This document shows, one piece after another, positions 44,014 through 53,065 of a DNA stretch of 64,000 bases (the first letter of the stretch is position 1; every line of letters starts with the position of its first letter). Location: assembly GCA_963824395.1 (NCBI GenBank), contig CAWGPF010000004.1, positions 62,001 through 126,000 of the forward strand. The letters run 5' to 3'. Below the pieces are notes generated by a model that was not told the origin of the DNA, did no database searches, and worked only from the letters and a program-made list of their open reading frames with translations. Made by a program: the position numbers and the translations under genes. The DNA is from 13-2-20CM-66-19 sp963824395 (lineage in GTDB: Bacteria > Pseudomonadota > Gammaproteobacteria > Steroidobacterales > Steroidobacteraceae).

Positions 44014-44039
44014 TGGCGGGGCTCGCAAGGGCCCCGCCA
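44014..44039 (+). terminator. Stem-loop between the lipoprotein gene and the IS630 remnant
   Basis: TGGCGGGGC at 44014-44022 pairs with GCCCCGCCA at 44031-44039 around an eight-base loop. It lies between two convergent genes and could serve both. There is no T run on either side. Confidence 0.45.
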
Positions 44040-44064
44040 CGCCGCCGATCAGGCGCGCGCGCCC

Positions 44065-44481
44065 CTAGACCTCGAACGCCCTCCAGATCCTCAGCACCGC
44101 GCGCTGCGAGATACCAAGCTCGTGCGCCAGGCGGCGGCTGCTCCAGCGTCCCGCATCGGGGGGCTGCTCGTGCAGCGTCTTGGCGAGTACCGCCTCGACG
44201 AGCTCATCGCTGATCGAGCGCGGCGCGCCCGAGCGCGGCTCATCCCCAAGTCCCGCCAGGCGTCGCGCGATGAAGCGCGTGCGCCACTTGCCGACCGTCT
44301 GCGTCGTGATGTGCAGCGCTGTGGCAACCGCGCGGTTGGAGCGCTGCTCGCGGCAGGCGAGCACGATGCGCGCCCGCAGCGCGAGCCCCGCCGCGCCACG
44401 GCGGCTGCGCGCCCAGCGCAGCAGCTGGGCGTGCTCCTCGTCCGTGAGCACGATCGGTATCAGCTTCGAGCCGTGTTGCAT
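44065..44481 (-). pseudogene. IS630-family transposase N-terminal fragment (helix-turn-helix only)
   Basis: The 138-residue product aligns with the N-terminal DNA-binding half of IS630/Tc1-type transposases: LTDEEHAQLLRWARSRRGAAGLA, then NRAVATALHITTQTVGKWRTRF and SGAPRSISDELVEAVLAKTL. It stops exactly after LGISQRAVLRIWRAFEV, where full transposases continue into the DDE nuclease domain. No DDE residues are found downstream, so it cannot transpose. It may be a dead remnant or a domesticated DNA-binding protein. The reading frame itself is intact. ATG at 44481 is used. Confidence 0.75.
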
Positions 44482-44613
44482 CCTGCGACCCCCGGAGGCG
44501 AGGCAATGCCTTGCGTGACTGCGCGAGCACGCTGCCATCGCGCCACGCAAACCGCAACCCGTTAAATGAATTTGTGGCTCAGCACGAGCGCGACCGCGGC
44601 GCGCGAATGCAGC

Positions 44614-44627
44614 AAATACCGGTATTT
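44614..44627. other. Perfect 14-base palindrome, AT-flanked
   Basis: AAATACCGGTATTT lies in an unusually AT-rich spot of the 275-base gap between the IS630 fragment and the di-haem oxidoreductase gene, about 130 bases before the latter. It could be an operator or part of the old element. No recognised regulator site is matched. Confidence 0.35.
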
Positions 44628-44756
44628 CAGGGGTATTGAGCCGCAAGCCCGGGCGCGTCTTTAAGGCGCGACACTTCGACGTGCGCCCAGGAGGCGCGTA
44701 GACCAGCCCGACGACGTCCGCGTTGCGACGGGCGCGCCAACTCGGGAGGAGCTCTC

Positions 44757-46178
44757 ATGGATGGACATAACGCAGGCACGGCCCGCGCAGCGGCGCTCGT
44801 CTTCGCATTCCTCGGCAGCGCCTTCGCCCAGGCCTCGCCGGCACAGGCGGTGGACCCGGGCGTGCGGCACGCCAGCACCGATGGCGGCCCGCCGCTGCCG
44901 CTGCCGGGCCTCTCGGCCGAGCAGATGGTGTTCTTCCAGGATGGTCTCACGCGCTTCGCCGCGGTCGAAGCGGTCGCGCCGAGCCTGCTGCAGGGCGGCG
45001 GCCTCGGGCCGCGCTTCAATTCCAGCTCCTGCGCCTCCTGCCACTCGCAGCCCTACAGCGGCGGCTCAAGTCCGGCCGTCAACCCGCTCTACGAGGTCGT
45101 CAACGCCGAGGGCGCGAGCAACCAGATGCCGTGGTTCGAGGCCAAGAGCGGCCCGGTGCGCGAGGCGCGTTTCGTGAACTCCAACGGCGCCCCCGATGGC
45201 GGCGTGCACAACCTGTTCGTCATCAGCGGGCGCACCGATGCCGGCAGCTGCAGCCTCACGCAGCCGAGCTTCCTCCCCGCGGGTAATGCCATCACCGGCC
45301 AGGGCGGCAACAGCAACGTGGTGTTCCGCATCCCGACCCCGACGCTCGGCGCCGGGCTCATCGAGGCGATTCCCGACTCGGTGATCCTCGCCAACCTCAT
45401 CGCCAACAGCAGTGCCAAGCAGCGCTCCGGCGTCACCGGCCACCCGAACGCGATTCAGGGCGGCACCGTCAACCGCAGCGCCAATGACGGCACCATCACG
45501 CGCTTTGGCTGGAAGGCCCAGAACAAGTCGCTCCTGATGTTCGCCGGCGAGGCCTACAACGTCGAGATGGGCATCTCCAATGACCTCTTCCCGCAGGAGC
45601 GCGACGAGACCCCGAACTGCCAGGGCGGCGTGGGCGCCCCGAATGACAGCGACAACATCCCGGATCCCGCCGATCCACCGTCCGCCACCGCGGTGCTCTC
45701 GGACATCGAATCCTTCGCGATCTTCATGCGCATGCTCGCGCCGCCGCCAGCTGCGGCCCCCACGCCCTCGACCCTGCATGGCAGCGCCGTGTTCGTGAGC
45801 ACCGGCTGCGCGCTGTGCCACACGCCGGCGCTCAGCACCGGGCTTGCGACCGCGGGCGGGCGCGGCAAGGTGCCAAGTGCCGCGCTCAGCGGCAAGCAGG
45901 TGCCGCTGTACTCGGACCTCCTGGTGCACCACATGGGCACCGCTCTTGCCGATGGCATCACCCAGGGGGGGGCGGGGCCGGATGAGTTCCGTACCGCGCC
46001 GCTGTGGGGTCTCGGGCAGCGCGTGTACTTCCTGCACGACGGGCGCACCAGCAACCTCGTGCAGGCCATCGCGGCGCACTCAAGTCAGGGAAGCGAAGCC
46101 AACCAGATCGTGAGGAACTACACGACACTCAGCGCACAGGACCAGCAGGACCTCATCAACTTTCTGCGATCCCTGTAA
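44757..46178 (+). CDS. Di-haem oxidoreductase (DHOR/DUF1111 family), exported
   Basis: The 473-residue protein has a signal peptide (about 1-31, ending AQA) and two c-type haem motifs: CASCH at residues 92-96 and CALCH at 351-355. Family sequences are GLGPRFNSSSCASCHSQP, FGWKAQNKSLLMFAGEAYNVEMG (two blocks) and the C-terminal LWGLGQRVYFLHDGRTSNLVQAI. DHOR proteins are related to di-haem peroxidases, and several sit with imelysin-type iron genes; no such partner is here. GGGAGGAG lies a short distance before the ATG. A strong terminator follows. Confidence 0.9.
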   Translation: MDGHNAGTARAAALVFAFLGSAFAQASPAQAVDPGVRHASTDGGPPLPLPGLSAEQMVFFQDGLTRFAAVEAVAPSLLQGGGLGPRFNSSSCASCHSQPYSGGSSPAVNPLYEVVNAEGASNQMPWFEAKSGPVREARFVNSNGAPDGGVHNLFVISGRTDAGSCSLTQPSFLPAGNAITGQGGNSNVVFRIPTPTLGAGLIEAIPDSVILANLIANSSAKQRSGVTGHPNAIQGGTVNRSANDGTITRFGWKAQNKSLLMFAGEAYNVEMGISNDLFPQERDETPNCQGGVGAPNDSDNIPDPADPPSATAVLSDIESFAIFMRMLAPPPAAAPTPSTLHGSAVFVSTGCALCHTPALSTGLATAGGRGKVPSAALSGKQVPLYSDLLVHHMGTALADGITQGGAGPDEFRTAPLWGLGQRVYFLHDGRTSNLVQAIAAHSSQGSEANQIVRNYTTLSAQDQQDLINFLRSL

Positions 46179-46197
46179 GGGGTGGAGGAGAAAGCGC

Positions 46198-46233
46198 GGG
46201 GCCGCCGGTGCTGCCGGCGGCCCCGTTTTTCTT
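46198..46233 (+). terminator. Intrinsic terminator of the di-haem oxidoreductase gene
   Basis: GGGGCCGCCGG (46198-46208, with flanking G) pairs with CCGGCGGCCCC (46214-46224) around a five-base loop, followed by GTTTTTCTT. It starts 20 bases after the stop codon. This is the clearest rho-independent terminator in the window. Confidence 0.9.
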
Positions 46234-46561
46234 GCCGTGCGGGCCGGCATCCAGGGGCGCGCGCGGCTAGTGCATTTGGGGGGCGTGACGTGTCCTGGCC
46301 GGCGACGCATACTGGGAGCTAACGGCACACGAGAAGACCGGATTTGAGGGGGACGATGGAATCGCCTGCGATGCGCGCCGCGATGGCACCCGTGCTCCCG
46401 CTGCCGTTTGGCGCCGGCGCTGCCCGGGACTGCCCGATTCAGCGCTGCCGCGCCATCGCACTCACCGCGCAGCCCCGCGTGGCCGTCACGGCGTGGGTGC
46501 TCGTGGCGCACCGCCTGTCGCACCCCCACTGAAAGCCGCCACCCGCTTCGGCGCCGTTGCC
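46234..46561. other. Intergenic stretch before the acyl-CoA synthetase gene
   Basis: About 330 bases without a convincing gene. The reading frame of the acyl-CoA synthetase is open back to 46493, so a longer N-terminus is possible but unlike the family. No clear promoter hexamers or repeats were seen. Confidence 0.5.
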
Positions 46562-48133
46562 ATGGAAATTCCGCTCACGCCGCTTGAGTTCGCGCGCCGC
46601 GCGCGCCGCCTCTACCCCGAGCGCGAGGCGGTGGTCGATGGCGAGCGGCGCTTCAGCTACGCGCAGTTCCTCGGCCGCTGCGAGCGCTGGTCGGCGGCGC
46701 TGCAGCAGCTGGGGGTACGGCCGGGCGACCGCGTGCTCGTGATCGCGCCGAACACGCACGCCATGCTCGAGCAGTTCTACGCGGTGCCGCAGATCGGCGC
46801 GATCCTGGTGCCGGTCAACTACCGCCTGAGCGCCGCGGACTTCCGCTACATGATCGGCCATTGCGAGCCGGTGGTGGTCTGCGCGCATCCGGACTACATC
46901 GCGCCGCTCGAGGGCATGCGCGGTGAGCTCAGCGGCGTGCGGCACTTCGTCGCCCTCGAGGGCAGCCATGCCGGCTGGCTCGAGTACGAGGCGCTGCTGG
47001 GGGCGGCGGATGCGGCTTTCACGCCGGTGCCGGTGAACGAGAGCGACGTGATCACCATCAATTACACGAGCGGCACCACCTCGCGCCCCAAGGGCGTGAT
47101 GATCACGCACCGCAACGCCTGGATGAACTCGGTCGGCACCCTGGTGCACCATCCGCTCGCAGTCGGGGAGCGCTACCTGTGGACGCTGCCGATGTTCCAC
47201 GCCAACGGCTGGACCTTCGTGTGGACCGTGACGGCGGCGGGCGGCACGCACGTGTGCCTGCGCAAGGTCGAGCCGGCCGCGATCTACGACCTCATCAATG
47301 CCGAGCAAGTGACGGTGCTGTGCGCTGCGCCCACGGTGCTCATCGGGGCCGCCAACGGGCCCGAGGAGCTGCGGCGCCGCGTGCGCCGCGGGGTGCGGGT
47401 GCTCACCGCCGGCGCCCCGCCGGCGGCCGCTACGATTGCGCGCATCGAGGGCGAGCTCGGCTGGCAGGTCACGCATGTCTACGGCCTCACCGAGACGGCG
47501 CCTTTCATCCTGGTGTGCGAGCCGCGTCCGGAGCATGCGGCGCTCGAGGCGTCGCAGGCGGCGACCCTGAAGGCGCGCCAGGGGGTCGAGCTCATCACCT
47601 CCGGGGAGCTCAAGGTGGTGGACGAGGCCGACCGCGAGGTCGCAGCCGACGGTGCCACGCTCGGGGAGATCATCGTGCGCGGCAACGTCGTCATGAAGGG
47701 CTACTACCGCGACCCGGAGGCGAGCGCGGTCGCGCTGCGCAACGGCTGGTTCCACACCGGCGATGCCGCGGTGGTGCACCCCGACGGCTACGTGGAGATC
47801 CGCGACCGCTTCAAGGACGTCATCATCAGCGGCGGGGAGAACATCTCCTCCATCGAGCTCGAGGGGGTGCTGCTCACGCATCCGGCGGTGATGGAGGTGG
47901 CGGTGGTCGGCATGCCGCACGAGAAATGGGGCGAGACCCCGGTGGCGCACGTGGTGCTCAAGGCGGGCGCCACGACCACCGAGGCGCAGCTGAAGGCGCA
48001 CTGCCGCGAGCGCCTCGCCCACTTCAAGGTACCGGGCGCGGTGCACTTCGTCAGCGAGCTGCCCAAGACCGCCACCGGCAAGATCCAGAAATACGTGCTG
48101 CGCCAGGGGCGCAGCGCCATCAGCCGCCAATAA
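46562..48133 (+). CDS. Acyl-CoA synthetase (AMP-forming, medium/long-chain type)
   Basis: The 523-residue adenylate-forming enzyme has the P-loop-like ITINYTSGTTSRPKGVMITH (about residues 160-180), the YGLTETAP motif, the GWFHTGDAAVVHPDGYVEI hinge and the terminal catalytic Lys in LPKTATGKIQKYVL. It activates a carboxylic acid as acyl-adenylate and then thioester; a fatty or branched acid is likely, but chain length cannot be read. ATG at 46562 gives the usual start (MEIPLTPLEFARRARRLYP). No strong ribosome-binding site is visible. It is followed 25 bases later by an exported hydrolase gene. Confidence 0.92.
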   Translation: MEIPLTPLEFARRARRLYPEREAVVDGERRFSYAQFLGRCERWSAALQQLGVRPGDRVLVIAPNTHAMLEQFYAVPQIGAILVPVNYRLSAADFRYMIGHCEPVVVCAHPDYIAPLEGMRGELSGVRHFVALEGSHAGWLEYEALLGAADAAFTPVPVNESDVITINYTSGTTSRPKGVMITHRNAWMNSVGTLVHHPLAVGERYLWTLPMFHANGWTFVWTVTAAGGTHVCLRKVEPAAIYDLINAEQVTVLCAAPTVLIGAANGPEELRRRVRRGVRVLTAGAPPAAATIARIEGELGWQVTHVYGLTETAPFILVCEPRPEHAALEASQAATLKARQGVELITSGELKVVDEADREVAADGATLGEIIVRGNVVMKGYYRDPEASAVALRNGWFHTGDAAVVHPDGYVEIRDRFKDVIISGGENISSIELEGVLLTHPAVMEVAVVGMPHEKWGETPVAHVVLKAGATTTEAQLKAHCRERLAHFKVPGAVHFVSELPKTATGKIQKYVLRQGRSAISRQ

Positions 48134-48158
48134 CACGAACCCAGAAAGGGCCGCCTCG

Positions 48159-49679
48159 ATGGACAACACTGCAGCGGATCCGGGCCTCACGCGGCGCGAG
48201 TTCGTCGCCGCCGGCGCCATGCTGGCCGCCGCCCCCGCGCTCGCGCTCGGTGCGGCCGCGGCGGGCGACAAGGCGGCGGTGCTGGCGCAGATTCCGGGCA
48301 TGCACGCGGCCAACCTCACTCGTCTGCAGGAGTGGATTGCGCTGCCCTCGATCGCCGCCGAGAACCGCAACTACCCGCAGGGTCCGCAGTACATGGCGCA
48401 GCTGGCGCGCGCGGCGGGCTTCAGCGACGTCGAGATCATTGCGAGCAGCGGCAAGCCCGGCGTCTGCGGCCGGCTCGATGCCGGTGCGCGCACCAGCGTC
48501 GGCCTGTACTTCATGTACGACGTGAAGCAGTTCGTGCCCGAGGAGTGGAGCTCACCGCCGCTCGAGGGCAAGCTCGTGCACAAGCAGGGGGTCGGGATGG
48601 TGTGCATGGGGCGCGGCGCCGTCAACCAGAAGGGCCCGCAGAACTCCTTCCTGAGCGCGCTGCTCGCCTTCAAGGCCGCCGGCAGGAAGCTGCCCGTGAA
48701 TCTGGTGCTGGTGGCCGAGGGCGAGGAGGAGATCGGCTCGCCGCACTTCCACGAGGTGGTCAACACGCCGCGGGTGCTCGCGCAGCTGCAGAAATGCGTG
48801 GGCGTCTTCATGCCCGAGGCCGGGCAGGATCTTGACGGCGGCGTGCAGGTCTCCCTGGGCGCCAAGGGCGTGATCGAGCTCGAGCTCGTCGCGAGCGGGG
48901 AGAAGTGGGAGCGCGGCCCGAGCCACGACGTGCACTCGAGTCTTGAGGCGCAGCTCGACTCGCCCACCTGGCACCTGGTGCAGGCGCTCAACACCCTGGT
49001 GGCGGCGGACGGGCACACGCCGGCGGTGGCCGGCTTCTTCGAGCACGCGCAGCCCCTGAGCCCCGCCCAGCTGCAGATGATCCGCGAGTTCGCCGACTCG
49101 AGCTCGGAGGCGACCCGCATGCAGCAGCTGGGCGTCAGGCACTGGGTACACGACGCCGGCTGGTACGACTCGCTGGTGCTGCTCGAGTCAAAGCCCACCA
49201 TCAACATCGAGGGACTGGTGGCCGGCTACACCGGTCCCGGCGGCAAGACGGTGCTGCCGCACCGCGCGGTGGCGAAGATGGACATCCGCCTGGTGCCGGA
49301 CATGACGACCACGGACATCCTCGCCAAGCTGCGCGCGCACCTCTCGCACCACGGCTTCGGGGATATCGAGGTCAACATGAGCGGGGGCTACAACCCGACG
49401 CAGACCGACCCGCAGAGCCGCCTGATCAGGACGCAGCTTGCGACCTACCGCGCTCTCGGTGGCCGGCCGCTCTTGTGGCCGCGCGGCGCGGGCTCCTGGC
49501 CCGGGTACGTGTTCACGGACGCACCGTTGAGCCTGCCGGCGGGCCACTACGGGCTCGGCCATGGCACCGGGGCGCATGCCCCGGATGAGTACTACCTGAT
49601 CGATTCGACCAACCCGAAGGTGCAGGGGCTGGATGGCGCCGTCGCCTCCTTCGTCGAGTACCTGTACGCACTGGCCTGA
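48159..49679 (+). CDS. Exported M20-family metallohydrolase homologue with altered metal site
   Basis: The 506-residue protein starts with a Tat-like signal (LTRREFVAAGAMLAAAPALA) and aligns with M20 peptidases. The GHYDV metal motif is FMYDV here (Met119 in place of His). The bridging Asp in GRGAxDxKG is Asn156 (GRGAVNQKG). The catalytic and ligand Glu in AEGEEEIGSPHF are kept, as are HSS in the lid domain and the final ligand in HGTGAHAPDEY. Two of the usual co-catalytic metal contacts are therefore changed, so activity may be different or lost. It lies 25 bases after the acyl-CoA synthetase gene and could be co-transcribed. Confidence 0.82.
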   Translation: MDNTAADPGLTRREFVAAGAMLAAAPALALGAAAAGDKAAVLAQIPGMHAANLTRLQEWIALPSIAAENRNYPQGPQYMAQLARAAGFSDVEIIASSGKPGVCGRLDAGARTSVGLYFMYDVKQFVPEEWSSPPLEGKLVHKQGVGMVCMGRGAVNQKGPQNSFLSALLAFKAAGRKLPVNLVLVAEGEEEIGSPHFHEVVNTPRVLAQLQKCVGVFMPEAGQDLDGGVQVSLGAKGVIELELVASGEKWERGPSHDVHSSLEAQLDSPTWHLVQALNTLVAADGHTPAVAGFFEHAQPLSPAQLQMIREFADSSSEATRMQQLGVRHWVHDAGWYDSLVLLESKPTINIEGLVAGYTGPGGKTVLPHRAVAKMDIRLVPDMTTTDILAKLRAHLSHHGFGDIEVNMSGGYNPTQTDPQSRLIRTQLATYRALGGRPLLWPRGAGSWPGYVFTDAPLSLPAGHYGLGHGTGAHAPDEYYLIDSTNPKVQGLDGAVASFVEYLYALA

Positions 49680-49745
49680 AGGGATGCGGGCTTCGGGTCT
49701 GCCACTTTCACCGCACACACGCTGCACCCATAACGAGGACAACAT

Positions 49746-50216
49746 ATGACTCTTCTGCTGATACATCTGGTGGTCGCATTCGCCCTCATCGCCTTCTTCT
49801 TCTACATCAACGCCTACCTCTACCGCGGCGGCTGGCAGGGCTCGGGCGTGACGGCGCTCGAGGGGCTCTATTACGTCATCTGCGTGTGCTCCTTTGCGCT
49901 CGGCTACTACTTCAACGTGCAGTACGTCACCGAGTACCCGGCCGAGGCGAGCTGGGTGCACTTCACCAAGCTGCTGTTCACCAACCCGGCGGCAGCCTCC
50001 GGCTCCCAGGACCTGGTGTGCACCAACGTCATCCTGTTTCCGCTGTGGACCATCATCGACGGGCGCCGCCTGAAGATGAAGGCGCCGTGGATCTACTTCG
50101 TGCTGAGCCTGCTCACGAGCTTCGGCTTCGGCTTTGCGCTGTATCTGGCCGCCCACGAGCGCCAGATCCGCTGGCTGCGTGCGCACGGGCAGGGGACGCA
50201 GCCGCTGGCGGGCTAA
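49746..50216 (+). CDS. DUF2834-like four-helix membrane protein
   Basis: The 156-residue protein has about four membrane helices (5-25, 37-55, 95-112 and 117-137) with the conserved LFTNPAAASGSQDLVCTNVI, then WTIIDGRRLKMKAPWIYFVLS. This fits DUF2834 proteins, of unknown function. The ATG at 49746 is preceded by AACGAGGACAAC. It is on the same strand as its neighbours but separated by 66 bases. Confidence 0.8.
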   Translation: MTLLLIHLVVAFALIAFFFYINAYLYRGGWQGSGVTALEGLYYVICVCSFALGYYFNVQYVTEYPAEASWVHFTKLLFTNPAAASGSQDLVCTNVILFPLWTIIDGRRLKMKAPWIYFVLSLLTSFGFGFALYLAAHERQIRWLRAHGQGTQPLAG

Positions 50217-50293
50217 CCGCACGCCCGCCGGTTGCCCAGGGCGGGGGCTCACGGCTAGATTGGCGGCCCTCTTCACGGGACTGCGAAGGACGC

Positions 50294-50686
50294 ATGCGCA
50301 CTGAGCACGGCGGATGGCGCGCGGTGGCACTCATGGCCGGGTGCCTGGCCGCAGGCTCGCTCGCGCACGGGGCGCCGGCCGACGTCACGGCGGCGGCGCT
50401 GGCGCACGATGCGGCCTCGGCCGACCCGCAGCGCGCCGGCATCTGGAAATCGGCCGTGCCGCCGCCGGGCTCCATGCACGGGGAATTCGACAGCAACGAC
50501 CCCATCGGGGTCATGGCCGGCGCGCGCATCTGGGCCGACTGCTCGATCAACTGGACCGATCCTGACAGCCAGCGCCTCTACTGCTTCTCGAGCGCCACCT
50601 CGCTCGTGTTCTTTCTCGAGGCGCCCCAGGACTACCTGCGCCGCGCCCGCAAGCAGTGGCGTGAGCTTGAGCGTCCGGTAAGCTAG
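50294..50686 (+). CDS. Small exported protein with YHS-like C-terminus
   Basis: The 130-residue protein has an N-terminal signal (about 1-27, ending AHGAP). The C-terminal half reads ARIWADCSINWTDPDSQRLY, then CFSSATSLVFFLEAPQDYL. This recalls the YHS domain (Cys, then YxFCS, then FxxxPxxY), which often binds metal. The match is by eye only. ATG at 50294 follows GAAGGA. The function is unknown; the next gene is a large flavoprotein 87 bases downstream. Confidence 0.68.
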   Translation: MRTEHGGWRAVALMAGCLAAGSLAHGAPADVTAAALAHDAASADPQRAGIWKSAVPPPGSMHGEFDSNDPIGVMAGARIWADCSINWTDPDSQRLYCFSSATSLVFFLEAPQDYLRRARKQWRELERPVS

Positions 50687-50773
50687 CCGTTCCTGGTGTT
50701 CCTCACCGAAAGCGCTGCGCGCGGCGGATCGAACCGCGCCTGCGGCGTGCGACAGTCCGAAGCGAGCAAAGCC

Positions 50774-52360
50774 ATGGCGGATGCATACGATGTCATCGTG
50801 ATCGGGGGCGGCCACAACGGGCTCGTGTGCGGGGCGTATCTGGCGAAGTCGGGGCTGAAGGTGCTGGTGCTCGAGCGGCGCGAGATCTTCGGCGGCGCGG
50901 CGGTGACGGAGGAGTTCGTGCCGGGCTTCCGCGCCTCGCGCTTCTCCTACGTCATGAGCCTGCTGCACCCGCGCGTCATCAGGGACCTCGACCTGCCCGC
51001 CCAGGGCCTCACCGTGCTCCCCGCCAACGATCTTTTCTGTCCGCTCGGCGGGGATGACTACATCCTCTACAGCGATGACATGCAGAAGACGCAGGCGGAG
51101 TTCGCGCGCTTCTCGCGCCACGATGCACAGATCTATCCGGAGTTCTCACGCTACCTCGAGGAATCGGCGCAGGTGGTGCGGCGGCTGCTGTTCGAGACGC
51201 CCGTGGATCCGGTGGCCCGCTCCTGGGGTGCCTTCAGCAAGAGCGCCGCACTGCTGTGGCGCGAGCGGCGCATCGGGGACCAGGCCTACCGTCTGGTGGA
51301 CCTGCTCACCCAGAGCGCCGATGACTATCTGTCGGCGTGGTTCGAGAGCGACATCATCAAGTGCGTGCTCGCCTACTACTGCTCGATCGGCACCTTCGCC
51401 GGGCCGAAGTCACCCGGCAGCGCCTACGTCATCATGCATCACCTGATGGGCGAGCATCAGGGGGCCGGCGGCTGGGGCTTCATCCGCGGCGGCATGGGGG
51501 CGATCACCGCCGCCATCGCGCGCTCGGCGGCGCGCTTTGGCATGCAGGTGCTCACCCAGGCGGCCGTGGCCGAGGTGTTGGTGAGCGGCGGGCGCGCGCG
51601 CGGCGTGCGCACCGTCGACGGGCGCGAGTTTCGGGCCAAAGCGGTGGTCTCAAACGCCGCCGCCACCACGCTCTTCAAGCGCCTCGTGGCGCGCGAGCAC
51701 CTGCCGGCTGACCTGCTGCGCCAGATCGACACCTTCCGCACCTTCTCCACCGCCTTCAAGATGAATATCGCCGCCGAGTCCCCGCCGCGCTACCGCGCCT
51801 TCGACGCGGCGCGGATGGGGTTCGCCTATCCCACCTACGTGCACATCGCCCCGGGGATCGACTACCTCGAGCGCGCCTACGACGAGGCGAAGTACGGGCG
51901 CTTCTCGAGCCGCCCGTTCCTGACGCCGGTGGTGCCGACGATCGTCGATGACACTCTCGCGCCGGCCGGCCAGCACGTCATCAACGTGTTCGGGGGGCAT
52001 GCGCCCTATACGCTCAAGGACGCCTCCTGGGAGAGCGAGAAGCCGAAGCTGACGAAGGCGGCGCTGGCGGTGCTCGATGAGATGGCGCCCGGGTTCTCGC
52101 AGCAGATCATCGGCATGGAGACCCTGGTCGCCCCCGAGCTCGAGGCGATCGTCGGGCTGCCCCAGGGTCACATCTTCCACGGCGAGCTGTCGGCGGATCA
52201 GCTGTTCTTCCAGCGCCCGGCCGCGCACTGGTCGGACTACCGCACCCCCGTGGCCGCGCTCTACCAGTGCGGCTCCTCCACCCATCCCGGCGGCGGGGTG
52301 TCCGGGATCCCGGGCCACAACGCGGCGCGCGAGATCCTGAAGGACTGGAAGCGCCTGTGA
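50774..52360 (+). CDS. PYROXD2/phytoene dehydrogenase-like FAD oxidoreductase
   Basis: The 528-residue protein has the dinucleotide-binding motif VIVIGGGHNGLVCGAYLAKSG at the N-terminus followed by VLVLERREIFGGAAVTEE, typical of the phytoene desaturase/PYROXD2 branch. Later come GSAYVIMHHLMGE, GGMGAITAAIARSAARFGMQ and the C-terminal FAD contact YQCGSSTHPGGGVSGIPGHNAA. Family members oxidise hydrophobic substrates or act in respiration; the substrate here is unknown. ATG at 50774 is the first residue that fits the family, although the frame is open to 50696. Confidence 0.9.
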   Translation: MADAYDVIVIGGGHNGLVCGAYLAKSGLKVLVLERREIFGGAAVTEEFVPGFRASRFSYVMSLLHPRVIRDLDLPAQGLTVLPANDLFCPLGGDDYILYSDDMQKTQAEFARFSRHDAQIYPEFSRYLEESAQVVRRLLFETPVDPVARSWGAFSKSAALLWRERRIGDQAYRLVDLLTQSADDYLSAWFESDIIKCVLAYYCSIGTFAGPKSPGSAYVIMHHLMGEHQGAGGWGFIRGGMGAITAAIARSAARFGMQVLTQAAVAEVLVSGGRARGVRTVDGREFRAKAVVSNAAATTLFKRLVAREHLPADLLRQIDTFRTFSTAFKMNIAAESPPRYRAFDAARMGFAYPTYVHIAPGIDYLERAYDEAKYGRFSSRPFLTPVVPTIVDDTLAPAGQHVINVFGGHAPYTLKDASWESEKPKLTKAALAVLDEMAPGFSQQIIGMETLVAPELEAIVGLPQGHIFHGELSADQLFFQRPAAHWSDYRTPVAALYQCGSSTHPGGGVSGIPGHNAAREILKDWKRL

Positions 52361-52364
52361 GCCC

Positions 52365-52886
52365 TCAGGCGTAGCGGCGGCGTGCGCTGCGGCGGGCGAG
52401 GCGCGCGATCACTGCGCACAGCCCCTGGAACAGGAGCCACAGTGCGAGCGCGAAGAGCAGGGCGAAGGCGATGCCCTCGCCCGAAAGCGAGAAGGTCGGC
52501 ACCCAGTCCGCGAAGGTCGCACGCGTAAGCGCCGGATCTGCATGGACGGCAAGGTAGGCCACCTGGCCGAAGAGCCCGGTGTGCAGGGCCGCCGCCGCCG
52601 CCTCGAGCTGCGCCACCGTGTGCATGAGCCCCTGGATCACCGCGCCCTCGGCATGGAAGGTGGGGTCGGGGCTTGCGAGGTGATAGCCGATGAGGGCGTT
52701 CAGGTCCCCGTGCTGGTACTGGTCGGCGAGCTTCTGCCAGGGCTCAAGATCGAGGCGCGCCTGGTCGAGGCGTCCCCCTAAGCGCTGGCGATACTGGCTG
52801 ATGAAGCCGGGCACGAGGCCGCCTGCGACCACCGCGCCGATCAGCAGCAGCCGGTCAAGAAAGCCCCGCACCAGTTGCCACAGCAC
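52365..52886 (-). CDS. DUF2937 membrane protein
   Basis: The 173-residue protein has a first helix (about 10-30), a soluble helical middle and a C-terminal helix (about 135-160), with RLGGRLDQARLDLEPWQKLAD and the ending RRSARRRYA. This matches DUF2937, function unknown. The GTG at 52886 is used. It is convergent with the flavoprotein gene, four bases away. Confidence 0.82.
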   Translation of the reverse strand: MLWQLVRGFLDRLLLIGAVVAGGLVPGFISQYRQRLGGRLDQARLDLEPWQKLADQYQHGDLNALIGYHLASPDPTFHAEGAVIQGLMHTVAQLEAAAAALHTGLFGQVAYLAVHADPALTRATFADWVPTFSLSGEGIAFALLFALALWLLFQGLCAVIARLARRSARRRYA

Positions 52887-53065
52887 CGCTTCGCCTTTCG
52901 TCCGTCCCCGTGCTGCCCCCCTTGTAGCCTTTAGCGGGCAGGAAGTTCAAGGCGGGCACCCGCGATCGGGTGCGCCGCGTGCGGGCTTGACGCTGGGGTG
53001 TCCGATCCGAAAGACTCGGCCCCCCTGAAGGCGGGACGGCACCGGAAAGGTACGAGGCGGGCGAC

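Noticed and set aside
46439..48370. 643-residue open frame antisense to the acyl-CoA synthetase
   Set aside because: It is the mirror of a well-supported gene in GC-rich DNA, is rich in His/Arg/Ala, and has no recognisable domain.
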